This document shows positions 1 through 7,732 of a stretch of DNA of 36,658 bases, in pieces. Each line of letters starts with the position of its first letter. Position 1 is the first letter of the stretch. This DNA is from Desulfobacteraceae bacterium (GTDB lineage: Bacteria; Desulfobacterota; Desulfobacteria; Desulfobacterales; UBA2174), in the NCBI GenBank assembly GCA_028700185.1, contig JAQVTF010000008.1, forward strand, positions 1 through 36,658, read 5' to 3'. The notes beneath the pieces were generated by a model that was not told the DNA's origin, did not search any database, and saw only the letters and a program-made list of their open reading frames with translations. Position numbers and translations under genes: made by a program.

Positions 1-10
1 GCTGGTGAAA

Positions 11-220
11 TCATGTAATCAACCCGCCTTCCACCGTCCGGCCGTGTTCCGGCCAATCTGTCGGCGCAATGATGGGACCGCCTTGAGCATTGATGATATA
101 GACACGGAGCGATTCCTTGACAAGTCCTAAAGCGCGCCACACCCCCGCTTCTTCAGGCAAAAGCGTTTTACGCCAGCCGGAGGCGATATAGTTTGGATGT
201 GGAGGGAGGGTTTTGGGGAC
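11..220 (-). other. Unassigned open frame, possible gene remnant
   Basis: The first 405 bases hold no intact gene I can recognise. On the minus strand a frame ending at a TGA at 11-13 stays open for at least 200 bases and has a protein-like composition, with stretches such as LLPEEAGVWRALGLVKES and VYIINAQGGPIIAPTDWPEH. I see no ATG with a ribosome binding site, and its codons are less GC-rich than those of the neighbours. On the plus strand at about 247-330 a short Tat-like peptide start (MNRRRFLQGV) runs into a region that reads better in another frame (REVAREMDKAGIVPACFPP). This could be a degraded gene or a horizontally acquired scrap. I assign no function. Confidence 0.2.
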
Positions 221-405
221 ACAAATACACAGGGAAAGTGTTTCCGATGAACCGAAGACGATTCTTACAAGGCGTGAAGGCGGCGATGCAGGGGACGATG
301 CTGACCGCCTTCGGTGATGCGCCTGCCCCGGGGATTGAGCCTACGCGAGGTGGCCCGGGAAATGGACAAGGCCGGCATCGTCCCCGCCTGCTTCCCGCCG
401 AATCT

Positions 406-1134
406 TCACGGCGCGTCGGAGAGACGCCCCTTATCCTCGTAGCCCTCGTCCGGCGGCAGGTCGGCTCGCGCCGACATGCCCCTTACCAACTGGTCACAGC
501 GCTCGTTGAACGTGACGCCGGCGTGTCCCGGCACCCAGACGAAGTGCACGTCGTGAAATTGACAGAGCGCCAACAAATCCGCCCACAGATCCGCGTTGAT
601 GGCCGGTTCCCGGCGGTTGCGCATCCATCCCTGGTCCCGCCAGCGGCGCGCCCACCCCTTGGTGATACCGTCCACCACATAGCGCGAATCGGTATGCAGC
701 CGTACCGCCGTGGGGGTTTTGAAACGGCGCAGGGCCATGATAACCGCGGTGAGTTCCATGCGGTTGTTGGTGGTGTGGCGGTAGCCGCCTGAGATCTCGG
801 TGGGCGGATCGCTGTCCAGGATCACCGCCGCCCAGCCGCCCGGCCCGGGGTTTCCCAAGGCCCCGCCGTCGGTGTAGACTTCGACCCGCGGCCCGCTGGC
901 CGGTGGGGAATGCTTTTCCGGCGCCGAAGACTTGACCTTCCCCGGGCCGACGACCGGTTGGCGCTCGCCTTTTTTCAGGAATGTTTCGGCTTCGGAGCGG
1001 GTGGCAAACCCCTTGTAGCGTGCGTTTTGAAACCCGGTCACCTGGGCCTGGGCACCGTCGGGGCCGAACCATTGGGTATAAATTCCGGGCCGGCGGCCCC
1101 GGGCCACGGCGTAAAACTTCTTGGAGCGGGTCAT
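406..1134 (-). CDS. rnhA: Ribonuclease H with N-terminal viroplasmin-like domain
   Basis: Cleaves the RNA strand of RNA-DNA hybrids (R-loops, Okazaki primers) in the cytoplasm. The 242-residue protein opens with a caulimovirus viroplasmin / RNase H1 hybrid-binding type domain (about residues 5-55: KKFYAVARGRRPGIYTQW, then GFATRSEAETFL). A short linker leads to an RNase HI fold. The metal-binding residues are visible: D89 in YTDGG, E127 in RMELTAV, D149 in HTDSRYVVDG and D214 in NERCDQL, with the flexible-loop H204 in VPGHAG. The ATG at 1134 follows an AAAGGAA ribosome binding site. It overlaps the stop of the upstream cation exporter gene (ATGA), so translation is probably coupled. This two-domain form resembles eukaryotic RNase H1 more than the single-domain E. 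coli enzyme. The family call is secure. Confidence 0.93.
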   Translation of the reverse strand: MTRSKKFYAVARGRRPGIYTQWFGPDGAQAQVTGFQNARYKGFATRSEAETFLKKGERQPVVGPGKVKSSAPEKHSPPASGPRVEVYTDGGALGNPGPGGWAAVILDSDPPTEISGGYRHTTNNRMELTAVIMALRRFKTPTAVRLHTDSRYVVDGITKGWARRWRDQGWMRNRREPAINADLWADLLALCQFHDVHFVWVPGHAGVTFNERCDQLVRGMSARADLPPDEGYEDKGRLSDAP

Positions 1135-2162
1135 CGGTTCCTTTCTGTAATCCCCGCCGGCGGGGCCTCACGGCGGCGGGCGGCCGCCGTACCAGTCAAA
1201 AGGGAACGGGTCCATGGTGTTGGCGAGTGGCCCGGGGCGCTCCGTTGGTGGCACGGATCACGCAGACAATCCACGCAGTTAACCTCCCGGCACGGGTCCA
1301 TGTGAATCACCACGCTGGCCGCGTTGTCGAAAAACGCCATCAACAAATCCTCCAACTGGTTGGCTTCATCGTGGGCCGCTTCGAGAATCAAGTCCCGGGG
1401 CAAGATGAGGTGCAGGCTCAGGTGGGTCATTCGACCGGCCTGGCGACAACGCAGCTCGTGGATGTCGATCCAGTAGGGGCGACGGTGGGCGTTGAGGTGG
1501 GCGGCCAACCGGTCGATGAGAACCGGATCGGTACGGTCCATCAGACCGAAGACCGCCTCGCGCACCAGCCGGCCGCCGGTGGCGAGAATCTGCAATCCCA
1601 CCAGGCAGGCCACCAGCCCGTCGAGCCAGAGACGGCCGGTGAGTTTTACCACCACCAGGCCGACCACCACCCCCACCGAGGTGTAGACATCGGTGAGCAA
1701 ATGGCGCCCGTCGGCCTCCAAGGTCAGCGAGCGGGTCCGCCGGCCGATGCGCAGGAGTAAGATCCCCGTCAGCCCGTTGACCAGAGCTGCGGCGCCCACC
1801 AACCACAAACCGGTATCGAGATGGGGCATCGGCTGGGGATGAAGGATACGCCCACCGCCGGTGTAGAAAATACCCAACGCCGCCAAGATGATGAGGGCGC
1901 CTTCGAACCCGGCGGAAAAATACTCGATCTTTCCATGTCCGTAAGGATGATCCTCGTCCGGGGGGCGCGCGGCGATCCAGATGCTCGTCAGGGCAAAGCC
2001 ACCGGCGATGACGTTGATGATCGATTCCAGGGCGTCGGAAAAAATGGCCGACGAACCGGTGAGGCGCCAAGCCTGAAACTTGACGGTCATCAGGGCAACA
2101 GCCACCACCAGGGATAGGGCGCCGGCAGCCAAACGGGTGCGTTGGAGCGTGGGGGATTCCAT
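1131..2162 (-). CDS. Cation diffusion facilitator (CDF) family metal exporter
   Basis: Proton-coupled export of divalent metal (Zn, Fe, Mn, Co or Cd) across the inner membrane. The 343-residue protein has the CDF pattern of about six membrane segments and a cytoplasmic ferredoxin-like C-terminal domain. The first metal-site motif is FSDALES (D43), followed by HPYGHGKIE (H72, H76) and DGRHLLTDVYTS (H154, D158). Past the usual C-terminal domain is a tail with four cysteines (C291, C296, C299, C304) and a basic, proline-rich end, which is not a standard part of the family. I chose the ATG at 2162 because the Met-free membrane domain begins right after it and the longer upstream reading looks non-coding; its ribosome site is weak (AAGAAAG). 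Its stop overlaps the start of rnhA by 4 bases. The transported metal cannot be read from the sequence. Confidence 0.9.
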   Translation of the reverse strand: MESPTLQRTRLAAGALSLVVAVALMTVKFQAWRLTGSSAIFSDALESIINVIAGGFALTSIWIAARPPDEDHPYGHGKIEYFSAGFEGALIILAALGIFYTGGGRILHPQPMPHLDTGLWLVGAAALVNGLTGILLLRIGRRTRSLTLEADGRHLLTDVYTSVGVVVGLVVVKLTGRLWLDGLVACLVGLQILATGGRLVREAVFGLMDRTDPVLIDRLAAHLNAHRRPYWIDIHELRCRQAGRMTHLSLHLILPRDLILEAAHDEANQLEDLLMAFFDNAASVVIHMDPCREVNCVDCLRDPCHQRSAPGHSPTPWTRSLLTGTAAARRREAPPAGITERNR

Positions 2163-2443
2163 GGGCTTTCTTTTTTGGCAAAAGGGCAACTGGGTTAGGT
2201 TGTAATCGATGGCGGTTTGCTTGTCGAGCGTTTTCCAGATGTTACGCCCTTTTCGTTTTTTTGTACCGAGCGCCCGCCCCCCCTCGGCACTTCCCTGGGT
2301 CGCCTCCAATGGCGGACGCTGTCAAAGGTAGAAATTAAAATTGCCCTCCTTGCGCAACCTTTGCATCTCGCTATTTTGCCGACTTTGAGGTCGATAAAAC
2401 TGCATCGATAAAGGGTTCAGCGGCCCTCAACACTAAATTCTGC

Positions 2444-2472
2444 TTGAAATTCATGCGCTTTTATGCTGTAAG
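2444..2472 (+). promoter_or_regulatory. Probable promoter of the HU gene
   Basis: TTGAAA (2444-2449) and TGTAAG (2467-2472) are separated by 17 bases and lie about 50 bases before the HU start codon. The 363-base gap between the CDF and HU genes (2163-2525) is otherwise AT-richer non-coding sequence that must carry both divergent promoters. I found no clear promoter for the CDF gene and no riboswitch there. Confidence 0.4.
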
Positions 2473-2525
2473 CCTGCCAGGCGACCCAAGTTTAAACCCC
2501 GCAACACTAAAAGGAGGAGGAAGAG

Positions 2526-2798
2526 ATGACCAAGGCGGAACTGGTGGAGTTGATGGCGAAAGATGCCGGCCTTTCCAAGGCGGCGGCGGCGGCGGCATTG
2601 GAGGCCTTTGTCGGCGGTGTCACATCGGCGCTGAAGAAGAAGGAAGGCAAGGTCACGCTGGTGGGCTTCGGCACCTTCCAGAAGGTTCGCCGCAAGGCCC
2701 GCAAGGGACGCAATCCTCAGACCGGGGAAAAAATCACCATCAAGGCTCACAATGTGGTCAAGTTTGTTCCCGGCAAGAAGCTCAAGGACGCGGTCTGA
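2526..2798 (+). CDS. hup: HU family DNA-binding protein
   Basis: Small nucleoid protein that binds and bends DNA as a dimer. At 90 residues it has the usual family length. The N-terminal dimerisation helices are residues 1-45 ([19 protein letters not shown]), then the core GFGTF (about 48-52). The DNA-binding beta-arm carries the typical RNPQTGEKI stretch, and the protein ends [13 protein letters not shown] run of alanines ([11 protein letters not shown]) in helix 2 is longer than usual. A strong ribosome site (AAGGAGGAGG) precedes the ATG. The gene stands alone, with its own promoter upstream and an intrinsic terminator downstream, as expected for an abundant protein. Whether it is the HU-alpha, HU-beta or an IHF-like paralogue cannot be decided here. 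Confidence 0.95.
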   Translation: MTKAELVELMAKDAGLSKAAAAAALEAFVGGVTSALKKKEGKVTLVGFGTFQKVRRKARKGRNPQTGEKITIKAHNVVKFVPGKKLKDAV

Positions 2799-2826
2799 TC
2801 GCGTTGAATCACCGATTTTTCTCGGA

Positions 2827-2875
2827 GGGGACGGTTCACGCCACCCATTTGCCTGAACCGCCCCTTTTCTTTTGT
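2827..2875 (+). terminator. Rho-independent terminator of the HU gene
   Basis: GGGG (2827-2830), one bulged A and CGGTTCA (2832-2838) pair with TGAACCG (2854-2860) and CCCC (2861-2864). A T-rich run (TTTTCTTTTG) follows. The hairpin lies 29 bases after the HU stop codon. The opposite strand has no T-run, so it works only in the plus direction. Confidence 0.85.
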
Positions 2876-2908
2876 TCCCCCACTTTTCCTTGACGATCCC
2901 TCAGGCCG

Positions 2909-3140
2909 TCATGCCCCCTGCCCTTGCTCCTCGGGCCCGGGCGCCTCGTCCCGTGGCACCGGGACCTCGAACTGCTGGGTTGTGGGCTGAAACTTTTCAA
3001 TTATGGCGGCGTGGTACAACTCTTCCTGCAGGCCCCGGTAAAGACTGTAGCACATGACCACCAGCACGATGGTAAACGGCAATCCGGTGGCGATGGAAGC
3101 GCTCTGAAGCGCGGTCAGGCCACCGCCCAGAAAACCCGCT
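2909..3140 (-). pseudogene. Out-of-frame 3' end of the BCCT transporter gene
   Basis: The frame that ends at 2909 encodes the normal end of a BCCT carrier: [18 protein letters not shown], then [20 protein letters not shown], then a polar tail rich in E and Q. It is shifted relative to the frame of the main gene, which stops at 3115. Conserved BCCT proteins read continuously from FWA through an EG..A.VLL stretch into GGGL.ALQ. Here roughly a dozen residues between those blocks are missing and the frame changes. The tail has no start codon or ribosome site of its own at the junction, so it is probably not translated unless ribosomes shift. Read with the CDS at 3115-4677 as one broken gene. Confidence 0.75.
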
Positions 3141-4677
3141 GGGGAACCGGAGAATCGAGCTTGCCGCCGGAAGTGAGGTGATCCACCACCAGGGAGCCCG
3201 AATCCGAGGAAGTGACGAAAAAGACGGTTACCAGAATGATGCCGATAAAGGAAGTGATCCCGGTGATGGGAAATTTCTCCAGCATCACGAACAGGGCGGT
3301 GGACACGTCCTGGTTCACGGCGGCGGCGATATCGGCCACCCCGGTGGTCTGCAGCCACAGCGCCGATCCGCCGAAGGTGGACATCCACAGGAAGGACAGC
3401 AGGGTCGGAAACACCATGACCCCCAGGATGAACTCGCGCACCGTGCGTCCCTTGGAGATGCGCGCGATGAACATGCCCACAAACGGCGACCAGGAAATCC
3501 ACCAGCCCCAGTAGAAAATCGTCCAGGGATTCTGCCAGTTGCTTCCCTCCGCGCCATAGAAAGTCTCTACCCAGAAACTCAGCCGCGGCAGATTCTGGAT
3601 GTAAAATCCCAGATTCTGGGTAAAGGCGCTCAGGATGTACACCGTAGGCCCCACCGCCAGCAGAAACAGCATGAACAAACCGGCCAGGTAGAGGTTGATG
3701 CTGCTCAAGGTCTTGACGCCCTTGTCGAGGCCGGCCACCACCGACAAGACGGCGATGGCGGTGATCACCGCGATCAGCACCACAGCAAACCCCGTCGTGG
3801 TGGGAAAATCAAACAAATAGTGAAGGCCGGAAGACACCTGCTTGACGCCCAGGCCCAGAGACGTGGCCAAGCCGAAAAGGGTCGCCAGGACGGACAGGAT
3901 GTCGATGAGGTTGCCCCAGAAGCCGTAAATCCGGTCTCCGAGAAGGGGGTGGAAAATCGATCGGATCGTCAACGGCAGGCCCCGGTTGTAGGCGAAGAAG
4001 GCCAGTGATAGGCCCACCAGGGCATAGATGCCCCAGGGATGGATGCCCCAGTGAAAGTAGGTCAGCCCCAGCGCCACCTGGGCGGCCTGGGGGGTTTGCC
4101 CCGGTATCCCGAACATGGGCGACGGGGTGATGTAGTGAAACACCGGTTCGGCCACCGCCCAGAACATCAGCCCGATGCCCATCCCGGCGCTGATGAGCAT
4201 GGCGTACCAACTGAAGGTGGTAAATTCCGGAAGGGCGTCCGGGCCGCCGATTCTGATCCTGCCGAAGGCGCTGGAGGCGATGAGGATCATGACGATGACG
4301 AAAAAGTTGGCCGCCAGGATGTAGAGCCAGCCGAAGTTGTTGCCGATGCCGTCGAGCACGGCCTGGAAAAAGGCGCCCGCCTGCTGCTGGTAGATGATGG
4401 TCAGGATGATGAAGAGAAAAACCAGCCCCCCCGACACCAGGGAAACCTGGGGATGCAGATCGAAGCCGAAGCCCGCCCAGTTGTTTTCCCCGGGCCTGTG
4501 TCCGTGGGAATCGTCGTAGAAGCTCGCCTTGGGAACAATCTGCAGGCCGCGGAAGGTCTGGCGCTCCTTGATGGCTTTTTGCTTCTGCTTCTCCAGGTGT
4601 TCCCGGGCCAACTCGATGGCCTTGTGCTGGTAGCTGCGTTCCTTTTTCGCCTTTTTCTTCTTCGGACGCTTGGTCAT
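3115..4677 (-). CDS. BCCT family betaine/choline/carnitine transporter, truncated by a frameshift
   Basis: Secondary transporter of quaternary ammonium osmolytes at the inner membrane. The 520-residue product begins with a lysine-rich cytoplasmic N-terminus ([12 protein letters not shown] and a charged helix to about residue 50). BCCT membrane segments follow, including [16 protein letters not shown] and the highly conserved block [17 protein letters not shown] followed by ARISKGRT. I chose the ATG at 4677 because GGGAG sits 7 bases before it; the ATG at 4683 would be too close to that site. The frame breaks off at a TGA (3115-3117) right after QRVFWAVA, so the last two membrane helices are lost; they continue in another frame at 2909-3140. 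The transporter is therefore probably inactive, unless the shift is a sequencing or assembly error. The substrate is inferred only from the family. Confidence 0.85.
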   Translation of the reverse strand: MTKRPKKKKAKKERSYQHKAIELAREHLEKQKQKAIKERQTFRGLQIVPKASFYDDSHGHRPGENNWAGFGFDLHPQVSLVSGGLVFLFIILTIIYQQQAGAFFQAVLDGIGNNFGWLYILAANFFVIVMILIASSAFGRIRIGGPDALPEFTTFSWYAMLISAGMGIGLMFWAVAEPVFHYITPSPMFGIPGQTPQAAQVALGLTYFHWGIHPWGIYALVGLSLAFFAYNRGLPLTIRSIFHPLLGDRIYGFWGNLIDILSVLATLFGLATSLGLGVKQVSSGLHYLFDFPTTTGFAVVLIAVITAIAVLSVVAGLDKGVKTLSSINLYLAGLFMLFLLAVGPTVYILSAFTQNLGFYIQNLPRLSFWVETFYGAEGSNWQNPWTIFYWGWWISWSPFVGMFIARISKGRTVREFILGVMVFPTLLSFLWMSTFGGSALWLQTTGVADIAAAVNQDVSTALFVMLEKFPITGITSFIGIILVTVFFVTSSDSGSLVVDHLTSGGKLDSPVPQRVFWAVA

Positions 4678-4898
4678 GGTCATGCTCCCACGCAAAAGTT
4701 CACAGAAGGATGTCGCCACGATAAAGGCTCGAGTTCACCTTTCCAATCACTCTTGGTTCTGGTAATGGCAGATTCCCAGGAGCGGGGTCGCCGGAATTGA
4801 TAATCCATATCACAATCATTGAGGTCGGACACAAAAAAATCGGGTAACCCACCGATAGCGATCCTGGCGGAATCCGGCCTCGATCAACGGAGCTGCAC

Positions 4899-5816
4899 AT
4901 GAAAACCATCCGCAATGTCGCCATTCTGGGCGCCGGGGCCATGGGCGCCTATTTCGCCGCCTGCTTTGCCGCCAACCGAAGTTTCACCACCCGCCTCATC
5001 GCCCGCGGCGCGCGCCGCGAACGCCTGGCGCGAGACGGACTCATCGTCAACGGCCAACCGGTCTTCATTCCGGTGGCCTCGCCGGAAGACGGCCCGGCGC
5101 CGGCCGACCTGATCATCGTGGCCCTCAAGCATCACCATCTGGTGACCGCCGTTGAAGATCTCAAAGGATTCGTTGGGCCGGAAACGGCCGTCATTTCGGT
5201 GATGAACGGCCTGGAAAGCGAGGCCATCATCGGGGAGGCGGTGGGCTCGGAAAAAGTGCTCTACGCCATCTCGGTGGGCATCGATGCCGTGCGGCAGGAC
5301 AATCGGCTCACCTATTCGAACCCGGGGCGTCATATCTTCGGCGAGGCGGACAACACCGTGGTCAGCGACCGGGTGCGCCGGGTGCAGGAGGCCTTCACCC
5401 GGGCCGGCATCGCCTGGGAAACCCCGCCGGACATGATCCGCACGCTCTGGTGGAAATTCATGATCAACGTGGGCATGAACCAGGCATCGGCGGCCATGGG
5501 GGCGCCCTACGGCGCCTTCCAGACCCGCGCCGAAGCCCGGGATCTGATGGAGGCCCTGATGCGCGAGGTCATCGCCCTAGCCGGGCCCTCCGGGGTGAAC
5601 CTGGGGGAGCAAGACATCACGGATTGGTACCAGGTTCTCAAAACCCTCTCCCCCGACGGCAAGACCTCCATGCTCCAGGACGTGGAAGCCGGCCGCAAGA
5701 CCGAGGTGGAAATCTTCGGCGGCACCGTTGTGGCCCTGGGCCAGCGCCACGACGTGCCCACCCCGGTCAACCGCACTCTGTTTCAGATCATCCGGGTGCT
5801 GGAGGGGGCTGCGTAG
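4899..5816 (+). CDS. panE: 2-dehydropantoate 2-reductase (ketopantoate reductase) family protein
   Basis: NADPH-dependent reduction of ketopantoate to pantoate on the way to pantothenate and coenzyme A, or a related 2-keto-acid reduction. The 305-residue protein has the ApbA/PanE layout. The Rossmann motif GAGAMG is at residues 11-16 and the active-site asparagine region (SVMNGLE) is near 100-106. The catalytic lysine is K186 in TLWWKFMINVGMNQ, and the C-terminal helical domain includes SMLQDVEAGRKTEVE, with the usual substrate-contacting glutamate near 266. GGAG lies 7 bases before the ATG. The gene stands alone and its last 29 bases overlap the end of the convergent thioesterase gene. Many genomes carry PanE paralogues with other substrates, so the symbol is a family call. 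Confidence 0.88.
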   Translation: MKTIRNVAILGAGAMGAYFAACFAANRSFTTRLIARGARRERLARDGLIVNGQPVFIPVASPEDGPAPADLIIVALKHHHLVTAVEDLKGFVGPETAVISVMNGLESEAIIGEAVGSEKVLYAISVGIDAVRQDNRLTYSNPGRHIFGEADNTVVSDRVRRVQEAFTRAGIAWETPPDMIRTLWWKFMINVGMNQASAAMGAPYGAFQTRAEARDLMEALMREVIALAGPSGVNLGEQDITDWYQVLKTLSPDGKTSMLQDVEAGRKTEVEIFGGTVVALGQRHDVPTPVNRTLFQIIRVLEGAA

Positions 5817-6216
5817 ACATCAACTTGTCCCTTTTCCGATAAACCATTCCCTGGAAAATGGCGACGAGCTCATCCCGGTCATCGGTGATCCGGACGGTGT
5901 AGGATGCCAGCTTGAAATTGCGGGAGACTTCCGTGGCCTCGGCGAAAAGGGTCCGGGTTCCCGTCCCGGCGGCTTTCAGGTAGGAAATATTGGCGTTGAC
6001 GGCCACCGCCACGTTGCCGTGGGCGTTGGCGGCCACTGCGAACACCAGGTCCGCCAGGGAGAAAATGGCGGCCCCGTGAACGATGTTCACCGCGTTGAAA
6101 TGATCCGGGCGGATGTCCAACTTGGCCCGGGCCCGGCTTTTGCCGATTTCCAGCAGTTCGATCCCGACGCTGGCGGCGAATCGATCCTTTTTGAAAAATT
6201 CGTGCAGATCCGTCAT
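5788..6216 (-). CDS. PaaI-like hotdog-fold thioesterase
   Basis: Probable acyl-CoA thioesterase, cytoplasmic, 142 residues, one hotdog domain. The long helix region carries the family signature: NAVNIVHGAAIFSLADLVFA, with H in the VHG(A/G) turn and an acidic residue (D of LADL) in the usual catalytic position. Strands AVAVNANISYLKAA and GMVYRK follow. I chose the ATG at 6216 because AAGGAG lies 7 bases upstream; the longer reading from 6249 has no ribosome site. It is the last gene of a minus-strand series (carrier, acyl-CoA ligase, MFS carrier, thioesterase), which fits a role in acyl-CoA turnover. The acyl substrate is unknown. Confidence 0.88.
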   Translation of the reverse strand: MTDLHEFFKKDRFAASVGIELLEIGKSRARAKLDIRPDHFNAVNIVHGAAIFSLADLVFAVAANAHGNVAVAVNANISYLKAAGTGTRTLFAEATEVSRNFKLASYTVRITDDRDELVAIFQGMVYRKRDKLMSTQPPPAPG

Positions 6217-6345
6217 CAACGGCTCCTTCGGCCTTGAACCGATGGGCATGTTGTTCGCGTCCGAGGCAGTTGCGACCTTCGGCTCGCATCACCCCGAACA
6301 TTTCCGGTGAACAGGAAAAAACGGTTGGACTTTTCGTGGCGGCGG

Positions 6346-7665
6346 TCAGGGGCCCTCAGTGTAATGGCGGCAGCGGGTTTCTCGGGTGAACACCAGCAAG
6401 ATAAGGGAAAAGGCCAGCCAACCGAGCATCAGGGAAAAACCAGCCCGGTAAGCGGCGGCATCATAGCGTCGCACCCCGTCCACCAGGTCACCGGTCCAGC
6501 AGGCATCCAGCACCCAGCCCACCAGCGGCTGCAAGACCATGGGACCGAGCATCACCCCCATGTTCACCAGGCCGGAAACCGTGCCGGCCAGATCGGTGGG
6601 CACCGACTCCTTGGCGAAGGCGAAACTGACGATCATGGCTCCCGTGGCGCAACCGGTGACCACCAACAGCCCCACCACCACCGGCAGCGGCAGGCCGGGC
6701 AGATAGACCAGGACGCACCAGGCGATCAAGCCGAGGAGGCCGCCGGCCAGATAGAGCGGTTTTCGCCGTCCCAGGCGGTCGGAAAACCAGCCGAACAGGG
6801 GACTGGCCAGGGCCCAGGAGGCCAACTGGAGCGAAGTGAGCGTCGACGCCTGGGCCGTGGACAGGCCGTAATGGGTGGTGAGAAACGGCACGCCCCAGAG
6901 CCCTGAAAAAGTGAGGATGGCCCCAACAAAACCCCCGGGAATGATAAAAAGCAGCCAGGCGTTGCGAAAGCGAAACACCTCGGCCAACCCTTCCAGGACC
7001 GGTCGGTGCCCTTTGGTGGTGGCGCTGTGCGGGTAATCGGCGAACCCCTTCTGCGAAGGACGGTCCCGTACCACGGTCCACACCCCCACGGCCACGGCCA
7101 GGGTAGCCAGGGCCGCCCCCAACATCACGGTGCGCCAGTGGGCATGATCCATGAGCAGGCGCAGCGGCGGCCCCGCCCCCACGGCCCCAAGAACCCCACT
7201 GAGCAGCCCCACCCCGGTGACCATGGCGAACAGTCGGGACGGAAACCACTCGGAGGAAACCTTCAACAGCCCGATCCAGGCCACGGCCACCGAGGCGCCG
7301 ATGAGAAATCGCCCCAGATACGCCCAGCCCAAGGTGGGCGCCAGCGCGAAAAACAGGCCGCCCGCTCCCGCCACCAGGGCTCCGGCGGTGAGCAGACGGC
7401 GCGGCCCCCAACGATCGGCGAGAATCCCGGTGGGAATCTGCATCAAGACGTAGCTGTAAAAATAGAACGCCGACAGGTTTCCCAGGGCCGTGGCGCCGAT
7501 GGCAAAGGTGCGCATGAGCTCTCCGGTCATCACCGCCGGCGCTACCCGGTGAAAGAAGCCCACGAGATAGAGGGGCGCCGCCAGACTCCAGACCCACCAG
7601 GCACTGCGCAACGGCGGCAGGTGCCGCACACCGGGCGCTTGACGATTTTGCGGGAAGGGTTCCAT
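6346..7665 (-). CDS. MFS transporter
   Basis: Major facilitator superfamily carrier of 439 residues with about 12 membrane helices. After a polar N-terminus, helix 1 starts near WWVWSLAAPLYLVGFFHR. The loop 2-3 signature (GILADRWGPRRLL) and its repeat between helices 8 and 9 (GWFSDRLGRRKPLY) are both present. The N-terminal half resembles the D-galactonate/phthalate anion-cation type of MFS carriers. The ATG at 7665 was preferred to a TTG at 7701 because coding character starts there, though its ribosome site is weak. It lies 67 bases after the acyl-CoA ligase gene on the same strand and 129 bases before the thioesterase gene, so co-transcription is likely. Substrate unknown; an organic acid is a reasonable guess from context. 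Confidence 0.88.
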   Translation of the reverse strand: MEPFPQNRQAPGVRHLPPLRSAWWVWSLAAPLYLVGFFHRVAPAVMTGELMRTFAIGATALGNLSAFYFYSYVLMQIPTGILADRWGPRRLLTAGALVAGAGGLFFALAPTLGWAYLGRFLIGASVAVAWIGLLKVSSEWFPSRLFAMVTGVGLLSGVLGAVGAGPPLRLLMDHAHWRTVMLGAALATLAVAVGVWTVVRDRPSQKGFADYPHSATTKGHRPVLEGLAEVFRFRNAWLLFIIPGGFVGAILTFSGLWGVPFLTTHYGLSTAQASTLTSLQLASWALASPLFGWFSDRLGRRKPLYLAGGLLGLIAWCVLVYLPGLPLPVVVGLLVVTGCATGAMIVSFAFAKESVPTDLAGTVSGLVNMGVMLGPMVLQPLVGWVLDACWTGDLVDGVRRYDAAAYRAGFSLMLGWLAFSLILLVFTRETRCRHYTEGP

Positions 7666-7732
7666 CGCAGCTCTGTTAAATCGATCCCCCCGTTGGGTCA
7701 AGGCGTTTGCTCCGCCAAGCGCCCCGGATGCT

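Noticed and set aside
247-330. Tat-signal-like peptide (MNRRRFLQG) on the plus strand
   Set aside because: No ribosome site, the frame continues into the antisense of rnhA, and the following residues do not look like an exported protein. Kept only as part of the possible remnant.
2163-2440. Possible metal riboswitch in the long leader of the CDF gene
   Set aside because: I looked for the conserved elements of the NiCo (czcD) and manganese (yybP-ykoY) riboswitches and found neither; only short random stems.
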